Of a stretch of DNA of 64,000 nucleotides, positions 10,923-21,125 are shown in pieces. Under the pieces are notes generated by a model. It made no database searches. It was not told where the DNA came from and saw only the letters and a list, made by a program, of their open reading frames with translations. The stretch is from Zanthoxylum bungeanum (Eukaryota; Streptophyta; Magnoliopsida; Sapindales; Rutaceae), in contig SKCR01007563.1 of NCBI GenBank assembly GCA_019454045.1, positions 1 through 64,000 on the forward strand. The letters are read 5' to 3'. The number at the start of each line of letters is the position of its first letter. Within the stretch, counting starts at the first letter, position 1. A program made the position numbers and the translations under genes.

Positions 10923-11777
10923 TTAAGCTGGATCTGAAAGTGTAACACTTTCTTTTTGTCGCTCAAATAATTCTCCCCAGTAGTGATTGACACGATTGTT
11001 TTTAACCTTGAAAGTTTTGTTGGAGTCAGGATCATGTATCTCAACGGCTCTATCTGGTAAAACTTTGGTGATCACAAATGGACCTGACCATCGTGATTTT
11101 GGCTTCCATGGGAAGAATTTCCCCCTTGATTTGTTTAACAGTACCTTCTGCCCTGGTTCCATTTGTATGCGCACTAACTTCTCATTATGTCTTTTCCTTG
11201 CCTTTTCCTTGTACAATTTGGCATCCTCAAAAGGCTGTATGTGAAATTCCTCCAATTCGTTGAGCTGGCGGAACTTTTTCTTTTATGTTGCTTGTAGTGC
11301 AAGAATAGGCTTCTTCAGTACGCAGTGCGCTTTATCTTCAGGCTCCACAGGTAATTGACATTCTTTAAGTTTGTCAGTAGAACTTTGTCTTTCATCAGAG
11401 TTCTGAACGGTACTATGTATCACATCAAGTCTGAAACATTCCTCATTCTTTTCATCATCTGGGAAATTCATGGCTTTGAAAACATTGAATGTTACTTCTT
11501 GGTCTTGTACCTTCATGGTTAGTTCTCCTTTTTTTACATCAATAATGGTTCGACCTGTAGCCAAGAATGGTCTCCCGAGGATGATTGGCACGTCTGCGTC
11601 TTCCTCCATATCAAGGACAATAAAATTTGCTAGGAAAATGAATTTGTCAACCTTGACCAACACATCCTCAACTACGCCTTTTGGAAATACGAGCGTTCTA
11701 TCAGCAAGTTGTAGAGAGACTGAGGTGGGCATTGTTTCTCCAATCTGTAATTTCCTGAAAATAGAAAAAGGCATCAA
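10923..11777 (-). pseudogene. Element A protease end fused to integrase C-terminus (pol internal deletion)
   Basis: The 11777-11283 frame starts in protease: MMPFSIFRKLQIGETMPTSV, then a segment with VPIILGRPFLATG. It continues through MKVQDQEVTFNVFKAMNF to TDKLKE and jumps directly to LPVEPEDKAH, which belongs to the integrase C-terminal part ([10 protein letters not shown] in B). A stop at 11283-11285 then precedes an integrase tail frame (11255-10923) with [10 protein letters not shown] and VNHYWGE. In B the same two points lie about 2.6 kb apart, with RT, RNase H and the integrase core between them. The deletion junction is in frame. Confidence 0.85.
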
Positions 11778-11817
11778 GTTAACACTCGCACCTAAATCAC
11801 ACAGAGCCTTACCAAAG

Positions 11818-12602
11818 TTATGTTCTCCTATGACGCAAGGAACAGTGACTGCCAGGATCTTTCAACTTTGGGGGAAGTTTCCTCTGAATGATAGCGCTAC
11901 ATTCTTCTGATAATGCTACTGTGTCGTAATCTCCCAATATCCACTTTTGTGAAAGAATGTCTTTCATGAATTTGGCATAGCTGGGCATTTGTTCCAACGC
12001 TTCTGCAAATGGAATGTTGATATGCAGCTTTTTGAAGATTTCCAGGAACCAAGAAAACTGCTTGTCCAATTTGTTCTTCTGAAGATGTTGAGGAAAAGGT
12101 GGAGGTGGAATGATCTGTTCTTTTTCCTCCATCTGTTGCTTTGTTTCTTTTGGAACTTCCTCAACAGCTGTTTTGGCTCAAACATCTTTGTTGATTTCAG
12201 TACCGTTTTTTAACATGATGGCATGACATTGCTCCTTCCCCATGTTCCTTGGATTTGGCTCTGTGTTGCTAGGAAGGGTACCTGGCATTCTGTAACTCTG
12301 AGCATTTTCAGTTGTCCAATTTGATTCTCTAGTGCTTTAATAGAAGCAGATTGACTTTGAATTAATGCTGCTTGGGATTGAAACATAGCATCATATCTTG
12401 CTGCTTGAGATTGAAACATAGTATCATATCTTGCTGCTTGAGAGTCGTGTTTTGCTTCTATCTTTTTCAAGTGGATCAACACTTCTGTTATTCCTGGTTC
12501 ATTTGCCTGTTCCTGGCTTTTGTTCTGTTGTTGGAATGCGGGTGGTGGATTGTTCATTTCCCTGAATTGTTGCTCCATGCGAAATTGGGATGATTCCTCC
12601 AC
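11818..12602 (-). pseudogene. Element A gag C-terminal / protease N-terminal region, frameshifted
   Basis: Two frames correspond to the gag tail. In 12602-12210, the repeated FQSQAARYDAMFQSQAALIQ and IKALENQIGQL form a Gln-rich coiled-coil-like stretch. In 12132-11818, a frame with PFPQHLQKNKLDKQF and EALEQMPSYAKFMKDILS leads to the protease approach, IIQRKLPPKLKDPGS. Both match B at 26375-26812. Frameshifts at about 12200 and 11810 separate them. An NTYNPGW-type linker is only partly kept here. Confidence 0.8.
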
Positions 12603-12774
12603 CCTGGGTTGTAGGTGTTGGAATATGGATTGTTCCCATGTCTGTTGAAATTGTTGACATAATTCACCGTCTCTTTATGTTGGTTGAAAGATTATGACTC
12701 ATGTGCTCCTCCAAATGGTGAACTTGTGGATCCACCATTAACTTTTATGTTAAGAGTTTCCAGATTTTTTCAAA

Positions 12775-13623
12775 TCACATCAGCTTGGAATTCAGTGATG
12801 TGTTGGCTCCAACTTCATAAATTCCTGCAATTCTTTGGATCATGCTCCTTTCTGTTGGCCATAAAGAATTGTTGTTGGCCATTTCTTCAATTAGGTCCCA
12901 GGCTTCATCTTCTCCTTTTGCCATTAAAGCTCCTCCAGCAGCAGCATTGATTGTGGTTCTCATTATTCCAGAAAGTCCATTATAGAATGTTTGGACCTGA
13001 AGCCATTTTGGAATTTCATGGTGAGGACATTTCCGGAGTAAATCTTTGAATCTTTCCCAAGCTTCGCAGAGGGATTTTGAATCTTGTTGTATAAAGGACG
13101 TGATGTCATTCCTTTGCTTTCCGGTTCTGGCTGGTGGAAAATACTTTGCAAGGAATTTGGTGGCTAAAGTGTTCCAAGTTGTGATGGAACCTGCTGGTAG
13201 TGAATGTAGCCAAGCTTTTGCTCTGTCCTTCAAGGAATATGGAAAAACTCGAAGTCTCATTGCTTCTTCTGATGCTCTGTTGTAGTTGAAAGTGCCGCAA
13301 ACTTCCAAGAAGTTACTGATGTGGGCATTAGGATCTTCAGTTGCATTCCCCCCGAACTGAACTGAATGTTGAATAATCTGAATGCATGTTTTGATGTCAC
13401 ATGTATTTGCTGGTAAGGGAGGAAGTACAATACAGGAAATGAGTCTGTCAACCACCGGAATGGTTCTGTCTCGAATGGGAATCAGTGGTGCAACCTCCAA
13501 CGGTTCAGGTTCAATGTTGACTAAAGCTTCTTGGCCTTCTCGTCTTTCTCTTCTCAACTGTCTGATGGTTCTTTCAATTTCCGGGTCAAGCGGTCGGAGT
13601 TCAAAGCTTCCGGTTCCTCTCAT
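12775..13623 (-). pseudogene. Element A gag (Athila-type capsid region), long open stretch
   Basis: Open from ATG at 13623 for about 282 codons to 12775. It has the N-terminal RPLDPEIERTIRQLRRERRE and the retrotransposon gag core with FPYSLKDRAKAWLHSLPAGS, FLAKYFPPARTGK and FYNGLSGIMRTTINAAAGGA, then a frameshifted tail. The start is chosen because it aligns with the B gag start at 27937. It forms the particle around the RNA. It is almost intact over the core but is separated from its C-terminal part by frameshifts. Confidence 0.88.
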
Positions 13624-13729
13624 GAAGTTTCTGAGAACCTGAAACACAAGAAAACATAAAAATAAGTAAAAAGAAATTAGATACAAGTAACGTATCTAAC
13701 CCCTAAACTATTGTAAAAGATAAATAAGT

Positions 13730-13746
13730 CCCCGGCAACAGCGCCA
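13730..13746 (-). other. Element A primer binding site
   Basis: The minus strand reads TGGCGCTGTTGCCGGGG, six bases inside the 5' LTR. B has TGGCGCCGTTGCCGGGG. This primer site is characteristic of Athila/Calypso-type elements, reported to be complementary to a tRNA-Asp 3' end. A differs from B by one base. Confidence 0.85.
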
Positions 13747-13752
13747 AAAACT

Positions 13753-15472
13753 TGACCGGCGTAAACACACATGTATAACGCAAGCGCACATCGTTCAAGT
13801 AGTATAAAAATATCGATCCCACGAGGACTTAATATCTAATCATTAATTTTATGAGGTCAAATGATTACTAGTATCTACAGGTTGTTTGATTCTTTGAAAT
13901 GGTGACGATTCTAAATTTAAAAACAAGTAAATAAAATTGTTCGAAAGTAGGTTTTAAAAAATTCAATATTAAAAACTATCTAGGGTTGTGATTTCTTCCA
14001 ATATCATTTAAAGATGAAGTGGTTATCTTAAAGTTGGGTAATATATTGATTTATTAACCTGGAACACAAAATATGTGTAAGCCTCTGTCGATGGTCAGAC
14101 ACAAATATCCAGTTTAACCCAATTGAACCATATGTCTATGTCAACCAAATTATCTGGATTCATTAAGCTTAAGTTCCAATTATGGCTACCCCCGCCCGAC
14201 AGGTATATGTCTATCCTGTAAGGAAATCTATTAAAGGGTTATCTATCCTCAAGGAAGATCATGGACTATTGAGTCTAGGGTCTTAAACTTAAAATCCCTA
14301 TGTCTAGTTCATTTTAAGTTTCCTAGTTCAATTTTATTAATGGCCAGTTAATGAAGAAGCATTAAGATTAAGACTCAATAAATAAATCTTATATTAATAA
14401 CCAAGCTATAATCTAACCCCTTATAAACCGGTGATATTGGATTTCACACAACCACAGATAACTGGCTTAGTTACGACACATATTTACGGGTAGTAAAAAT
14501 TTAAATAAAATAAAAGACATAAAGTAAAATACTGAAAATTGAATTGCTGAAAAGTAAATGCTGAAAGTCAATTGCTGAAAATTAAATTGCTGAAAAGTAA
14601 ATTGCTGAAAAGTAAATTACTGAAAAGTAAAAACTAAAAATTAAAGAAAGAAAAGTATTGTGCGTAAAAGTAAACTGCGGAAAGTAAAAACTGAAAAGTA
14701 AAGAAAAAAAGTGCGAAAGAGGAAATTAATTACTGAAAGCTATAAATAAACAACAAGATACAATCTTCTTAGTATTCTTAAGGAATTCCTTAGAAGAAAG
14801 TATGAATTTTACAAATGAAATGGCTTGGTATTTATAGGCAAATTTTGCCTCCATCAAATCATCCACCAAATCAATTATTAATTGCTCCACTAATTGCTTC
14901 ACTAATTGCTCCACTAATTGCTCCACCAATCCATTATTAATTGCTCCACTAATCTCTTATCATGTTTGGTGATGATTTGATAATTTTTATTATTTATTTA
15001 TTAATTTATTTTTTTGCTTTGAAAATGATTGAAAGTGACTTTAATAATTACACACAACACACTTCTGGATGGTTCATCCATTTCGGGCATGATATCTTCA
15101 GAATTAGAAATTATTTTCTCTTTCAAAGTTGTATATTTTTGTGTCTTCTTTAATGTGGAACTTGAATAAGCTCATTCCGATATCGGAGTAACAAGTTACG
15201 CCCAAAATACGACAGATGCGCAAAATTGGAATTTCGAAAACTGCACTTCGTTAAAACGCCCTTTCAAGTTTCCAATCTCCAAAATTAATATGTCAAGTCC
15301 AATTTTTGCCCTTATTTGACCCATATTTCGTCCTAAATGATTTCATTAAGTCCCAATATTATTTTATCTGCAAAATAAACTAAAACATATCAAAACGTTC
15401 ATCAAACCAGAGAAACTAAACAAAATATTAAGTAAAAGGGGCGGTAAATATTGATATATTTTCCACTCATCA
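13753..15472 (-). repeat. Element A 5' LTR (1720 bp)
   Basis: Partner of 6292-8003 with the same ends (TGACCGGCG...CTCATCA) and the target duplication TATAC immediately outside. TATAAATA lies on the minus strand at 14829-14836. The palindrome after it has lost one base compared with the left LTR. Confidence 0.95.
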
Positions 15473-16604
15473 TATACCCAAATCATACATATCCAATCAT
15501 CTCATACATATACAAATACGTAGTCATATGCTTATGCACATGCTTATACATACTCATACATTTACATACATGAATATATATTAGTAGCGATTCATACACT
15601 TCCATACATACATACATATACATAAACATTAAGCTGATTTCATGTCGCACTTTCTATCATATCAATAACGTTGATCCATACCTGTGATAGTCGATTATCC
15701 TAACCATATGTGACCTCGAACTTCGTCCTCAAGAATATACCTTAACTATCCTCTTTTAACATAACATGTCAATCATCTATATATATATAATCAAACACGA
15801 AATCACCAATTTAAGTTCCCATCGCATGGTTTACTTACCTGGCTTCGCGAGCACTCCAGGTCCTAGTCACTTTTGTCAAAAAAAATGGTGAAATACCATC
15901 AGAAAAATGACTTACGGAGTTCTCGACTAAACTACAATAAAATCCTAGATCTTTCTGGAACAACCAAATCAAGTCTATTTTCAATGTTTTCAGTTTCAAT
16001 AATCTTTAAACACCATCATAACATATTCCAAGCCACTAGTTCACCCAAATTCTTGGTTTACACATTTTTAGAAAATCTTCCGAAAAAGTTTCTGCAAACG
16101 CTACTGAATGGTCCTGAACCCTCCGAACCTACCCGGATTTATCCAAACATGTTTGTAATATGATAAATAAATCATATCTATCATCAAACCAAAACAAATC
16201 TTTATACGCAAAAACCTACTTTTACCAAAAACTTACATATTCTATCGGATAAATCAAACCCGTTCCGTTATCACTCGAATTCTACCAAATGCCCATATTC
16301 GATATTCTAATACTCAAACAATTCAATTTATATCAATACTCTACTCTACGAAGCTACTGCATACATCCGAACATTTAACTATAAACTTGAAATTTGCAGA
16401 TTTTTACCAAGAGGTCTTACTGATATTTCTAGGCCATATACAGACTCCAAACGATCCCATGAACATGCTAGAATCGACGAAATTCTCATCAGAGCTACTG
16501 TTTACCATGAGTCTATATTCAACCGAATCTTCTTTCCTCGTTTCACATGAAACCGAGCACAAATCAGAAAATCATCACCTTCATCTTGTAGTGAATCTAC
16601 TAGT
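15473..16604 (-). other. Non-coding, LTR-like sequence (possible Tekay-type LTR, minus strand)
   Basis: No supported coding region. On the minus strand it reads like the long AT-rich LTR of a chromovirus, including an exon-donor-like CGCGAAGCCAGGTAAGTAAA at about 15828-15847 and AAACGAGGAAAGAAGATTCG at about 16530-16550. It is the continuation of 5639-6291. Ends were not found, and where it meets C at about 16604 is only approximate. Confidence 0.35.
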
Positions 16605-16866
16605 ACAAGGTCTTTATCCTTTTCTGGTATAACTGCATGTGGTACAAGGCCTTTATTCTTTTTCTTATCCAGTAATGCTAGCTATTCGAACCTCTACGAG
16701 GCCCATTCCTGCTCAAGGAATCCTGCCTCTACTAGTACCTGCATTGATTATATTTTTATTTCCACTGGTAACACTGCCTCCATCCCGTACTTCTGAAATT
16801 GGACTCCATTGTCCGTCAGTATGTGATGTGGCATTCAGTATCGACATACTATGTTATGGGCTATAA
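16605..16866 (-). pseudogene. Element C integrase remnant with internal deletion
   Basis: On the minus strand HHILTDNGVQFQ (second catalytic Asp region) is followed directly by KYGMEAVLPVEI, which in relatives lies roughly a hundred residues further on. EAGFLEQEWAS and LALLDKK, with shifts, follow. The core between the second Asp and the catalytic Glu is therefore gone. Similarity fades near 16605, where element C is truncated. Confidence 0.65.
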
Positions 16867-17649
16867 ACTTGGCCATCTACCATACATCACCCCCCAACGG
16901 ATTTTTTTTACCTCTTGATAGCGGGCTTCATGCGGAAACATCTTCTTACTGAGGTAGTAGACTGCATGTTCCACCCATGTCTCATCTGCTTGTACCATCA
17001 TCGCCCTCAGCGCTTCGGGTTCTATGGCCGAATACGACACCAAGGGTTTTCCCAGCCTTGGGGGTTTCAAGATGGGCGGTTTAACGAAGTACTCTTTGAT
17101 TTTGTCAAAAGTTTATTGACATTACCTATTCCACTTCGTAGGCTGGTTTTCCTCAATAGCTTGACTATGGGCTCGCATACCAATGTTAGCTTGGTAATTG
17201 CCTTGATTTTTTAAGGGTCTCTGATATACTAGATGTTCCCGAGAAAAGCTCTGACTTTCTTTTCTGTTTTCGGTGCGGGCATCTCAATAATTGTCTTGAT
17301 CTTTTCAGTGTCTACTTCTATCTGCTTCTTGACTTCTTCCCTAACCTTTTTTGCCCACTCTGTCCTCATTCTTTGGAGCTTCTGTTTTACTGGTCTCATG
17401 TTCGATAAGTTGGTATCAGTGCTGGGCAATACCCCTGTCTATTCCCGACATGTCTTCATAGGAACCAGGCGAATACTTTTGCATATTTTATTAATAGTCT
17501 CTCTACTTCTTTCTGCTCATCAGTAGTAACCTCACTTGCAATTAAAATTTCCTGTGGGTTTTCACATGCACCAAGAATAAATGCATTTGTCTTGTTGAGT
17601 TAATGTAAAGATGCTATGTCATGCATGTTATGAGGTAGACTAACAGAAA
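16861..17649 (-). pseudogene. Element C RT-RNase H remnant with the RT palm deleted in frame
   Basis: The frame 17429-17229 starts as a Tat RT N-terminus (RPVKQKLQRMRTEWAKKVRE, EVKKQ). It then passes without a break into the RT C-terminal stretch IEVDTEKIKTIIEMPAPKTE, KKVRAFLGNI. The whole palm, including the YxDD box, is missing between them. Upstream in another frame is the MSGID-type RT start. After a stop, RNase H-like MKPPRLGKPLVSY and EHAVYYLSKKMFPHEARYQE follow at 17070-16861. No polymerase activity is possible. Confidence 0.8.
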
Positions 17650-18535
17650 TGACCGGCGTAATCACACCGTTAAACGCAAGCGCACGTATCGTTCAAGTAG
17701 TATAAAAAATATTGATCCCACGAGGACTTATTACCTATTCTATAATTTTATGAGGTTAAGTGAAAACTGATATCTAACAATTGTTTTATTAAAATGACGA
17801 TGATTCTAAATTTAAAACAAGTAAAAGAATTTAGAGTAGATTAATGAGAATTAAAACTATCTAGGGTTGTGAATTCTTCCAATATTAATTAAAAGATGAA
17901 GTAGTTAAATTATAGTTGGGTAAAATATTGAATTATTAATCTGGAACACTAAATTATGTAAAAGCCTCTTCCGATGGTCATTTACAAATACCTAGAATAA
18001 TCAAATTGAACCATATGTCTATGTCAATTAAATTACCTAGATTCATTAAGATTAAATTTCAATTATTGATTACCCCCGCCCAACATGTATATTCCTATCC
18101 TGTAAGGAAATCTATTAAAGGTTTATCTATCCTTAAAGAAGATCGTGGTTTGTTGAGTATAAGGTCTTTAAACTTAAAGTCTCTATGTCTAGTTCATTTT
18201 AAGTTTAACTAATCAATTTTATTAATGGCCAGTTAATAAAAAGGCATTAAGATTATGACTCAACAAATAACTCTTTAAATTACCCAAACTATATCTAACC
18301 CTTTTAAAAACAGTGATATTAGATTTATCACAACCCTAATATTTAACTTAGTTACAATACATAGTTAAAGCTGATAAAAACTTAAAAGACATAAAATGAA
18401 ATTGCTGAAAAGTAATTGTAGAATAATATGAATTGCAATAAAAAAATGAAATGCTAAGATAAAGGAAATACTTCTACTATATACTATTTAGATATCTCCC
18501 ATAAAATAATAATAATATACTTGTGATATTTTAAA

Positions 18536-18710
18536 CCAACCGTCCGGAATGGCGGTATCCTCATTAAGTCAAATTCAAATATACCAGCCATAAGGCGGAA
18601 CAGAAATATGAATTTAAACCAACCGACCGACCTAGAATGGCGGTATCATCATTAAGTCAGGTTTAACCAGTTTAAATTGAATAACCACCGACCTAGAATG
18701 GCGGTATCTT
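18536..18710 (-). repeat. CCGACC-GGCGGTATC boxes in element B LTR
   Basis: At least three copies of ACCG(A/T)CC...AATGGCGGTATC are spaced roughly 60-85 bp apart, upstream of the TATA box in transcription orientation. The right LTR of B repeats them at about 28955-29125. The E LTR has five related boxes (53061-53245). They look like U3 enhancer-type repeats. Confidence 0.7.
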
Positions 18711-19135
18711 TTTATTAATTCAGGTTTTAAATAGTTTATATATTATATTTTAAGGGAGATTAATCTAAATAGCAAAAGTAAAAGAATTACCTTATTACCT
18801 CAGCATAGAGACGTTACCCCCTCATGGATGGATAGAATTACTACTACAAAGCGTAAATAACTGAATAAAAGAAGAAAATATGAAGAACTCTCAATTTATT
18901 TATAAGGATTTCAGAGGAAGAGGTACATTTGAAACTAAAAATCGAAATCTATTTATAGGCAAAAAAATCTAATTTTTTATTATTATTTTTCTGATTTTTA
19001 TTACTTTATTATTTTATTATTTTATTATTATTTTTTTGGATCGCTGAATTTTCGACACGTGGCATGGTGTGCTAAAAATGACGGCTCGTTGAATCTTTGA
19101 CATGTGGCATGGTGGTGCAATTACCAAAATACCCT

Positions 19136-19300
19136 CGGTGTCGGGACGCCCAAAATTACCAAAATACCCTTTTCGTCAAATTTCACATTTTGCTCCAAAT
19201 CACCTCCAGAATGTCTTGAAACTTTTTTTCGTGTCGGGATGTCCAAAATTACCAAAATACCGTGTCGGGATGCCCAAATTACCAAATACCCTTTTGCCAA
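19136..19300. repeat. Short tandem repeats (GTCGGGA-CCAAAATTACC) in element B LTR
   Basis: The unit GTCGGGATGCCCAAAATTAC recurs with small changes, interleaved with copies of TTTCACA...CTCCAAATCACCTCCAGAAT. The right LTR has the same set at about 29540-29765. Short open frames over this area are created by the repeat and are not genes. Confidence 0.7.
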
Positions 19301-19467
19301 TTTCGCCAAATTTCACACAGTTTGGCTCCAAATCACCTCCAGAATATCCTGAAACTTTATTTATCTACAAATAACACAAAACACATCAAAATATTCACAA
19401 AACTCAAGAAACTATACAAATATTAAGTTAAATGAGTGGGAAATAATGATACATTTATCACTCATCA

Positions 19468-19480
19468 CACCCCCAAACCT
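19468..19480 (-). other. Element B polypurine tract
   Basis: The minus strand reads AGGTTTGGGGGTG, immediately before the 3' LTR, one base longer than in A. Confidence 0.85.
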
Positions 19481-21125
19481 AACATTTTGCTAGTCCTCGA
19501 GCAAAATAAAATAACATAATAAAATTTTAACTAAGCCACTTTCGTAGGGATCACGATTGCATTTAGCATATGCAACAAGCCTTTAAACCCTAGGTGTCCC
19601 TAGTGGACGAGTTGTAGTCTCGTGAAGGTTTACAGCAATGATACCCACAAACATTTTACAAAAGTAAAAAGGTAGTGAAACTAATGCACACAAAAGCAAA
19701 AAGACAAGCGGAAAGAGAATAAAGATGTTAGTGACTAATCAGGTGAAATTTCTAATCCAAGTTACTAGATGTTTTGTTTCATTCTAAATTACTGAATAAG
19801 TAAATTCTCCGATTATTTTTACCATTCTTCATATATACAGCCAACAAAATATTAAACAACTCATTTTTGCCCACAACGGTCATAAGTGCAGTTGATAAGA
19901 GAGTAATATTTTTGTTCTAAAGTTTTATCAGAATTCACATCTTTTTATAGTAATGGAATAAATTTTCTAATTTTTCTGATTTTTTTCTTTGATTTTTTTT
20001 TCTATTTTTTATTTATATACAATATCTTCCATCTATGTAGCGAGCTTTAGGTCGGTGACTCCCAAACCAGTTGGCTTTAGGGCATCAGGTGTTAAGACAC
20101 CTCTAAGGACTTAATTACTCAGACTTCAGATATATATACATATATATAAATTTTTCATCATTTTTGATCCATGTAACGAGCTTTGGGCCAATGACTCCCA
20201 AACCAGTTGGTTTTAGGGCACTAGTATTAAAATACCCTTACAGACTTAATAACTCGGATCTCAGATTTTTTTATTTTTTTTTTATTCCATCACTATTTTT
20301 TTTAGATGTTCCTCCAAATGAACTAGAGTACTGGATATTACAAACTTTTCAATTTTAGCTCATGTCTGTATGTTACCATGTATGTTGATAATATCTGCTA
20401 ACTAAGTATATGAAGATTCATTTTAGTCAGTTTAATGGAGAATTTACAGATTAAATAATTCAAAAGTGAATAAACAAAAATTAACTTGTTTTGAATTAGG
20501 TTTGAAATACGTCTCAGGAGTGGAAATTCCTTACACAGCTATTTCTTACCAATTTCATCTTTTTAGTCACATAACAACCACATATTTCTACTAGTCATAA
20601 AACTATAATTTACATTTTTTTTTCAAAGGCTCTCGCTGACGAAGGATTGTTCACAACTAGGACTCCCCACTCAAGGGTTCAAGCGACCAAGTGAACGCAC
20701 CTTTTTTATACCTTATGGTACGTGCCAACGAATTTATGGTGTGTGACTAACTGTCGAATGGACTTCCCGTTGTAGATTCCCCAGAGGGAAGGTGGAGCGA
20801 GGCTCACTTAAATACCCAAGCCCCTTAGGCTCTTATCGCTTGTTGTCAGGAATAAACAACGAGTCCTCCAAACTAGTCTGTCACAACACGCTACAAGTGA
20901 ATGATTATCTAGGTGCCTCACAGCTTTTCCTTATAAAAAGGTAGTGAGTGAAGGAAGACACCAAACCATCACCTAGCTTTAAATATGCCCTTTATTTTTA
21001 TTAATTTTTTATTTTTTTTGTATTTTTTTTGAAAAATTTTGGACTAAAAATAAAAACACAATACAAACAAGATAAAAGGAGAATTAAGAAGATAATACCT
21101 GGTTAGCTGAAACTCTACAAAAAAT
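19481..21125 (-). other. Element B 3' untranslated region with tandem duplication and a 400-bp insertion
   Basis: Non-coding and alignable to 8016-9325 of A. The CTCCCAAACCAGTTGG duplication is present with starts near 20035 and 20171 (period 136). From about 20570 to 20990 there is a block absent from A. Part of that block resembles the leader of C (see the separate entry). No gene was seen. Confidence 0.78.
20570..20990. other. Insertion in B 3' UTR, partly shared with element C leader
   Basis: A interrupts the equivalent place with nothing. In this block 20625-20735 (GGCTCTCGCTGACGAAGGAT, then TTCACAACTAGGACTCCCCA and ACGTGCCAACGA) matches 43314-43425 of C (GGCTCTCATCGGCGAAGAGT, CTCACAACTAGGTCTCCCCA, ACGTGCCAACGA). 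Neither ends nor target duplications were resolved. It could be a fragment of a C-like element or a separate small repeat. Confidence 0.6.

Larger units (their letters stand above)
6292..15472 (-). mobile_element. Element A: Athila-like Ty3/gypsy retrotransposon, 9181 bp, RT/RNase H/integrase core deleted, carries a LOG gene
   Basis: Two near-identical LTRs (6292-8003 and 13753-15472) begin TGACCGGCG and end CTCATCA as read on the + strand. They are flanked by perfect target duplications TATAC (6287-6291 and 15473-15477). The tRNA-type primer site next to the right LTR, the polypurine tract next to the left LTR and the order of gag and protease show minus-strand orientation. Relative to element B, about 2.6 kb of pol is missing. 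Two extra genes lie between the integrase end and the 3' LTR. A is non-autonomous and could only have moved with enzymes from a relative. Confidence 0.95.
17650..19467 (-). repeat. Element B 3' LTR (1818 bp)
   Basis: Pairs with 28069-29878. It contains repeated boxes with AATGGCGGTATC (about 18551, 18637, 18695) and a related CCAGCCATAAGGCGG. It also has two to three copies of a unit starting GTGTCGGGATGCCCAAAATT near the inner end (about 19136-19300). The minus-strand TATAAATA is at 18950-18957. Confidence 0.95.

Noticed and set aside
13730..13746. tRNA gene fragments at the primer sites
   Set aside because: Only 17-18 bases complementary to a tRNA end, next to LTRs; they are primer binding sites, and no cloverleaf-forming tRNA gene was seen in the window.
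19102..19374. Frames with repeated KLPKYP-type peptides (also at 29502-29837)
   Set aside because: Produced by a tandem DNA repeat inside the B LTRs; both LTRs show different breaks.
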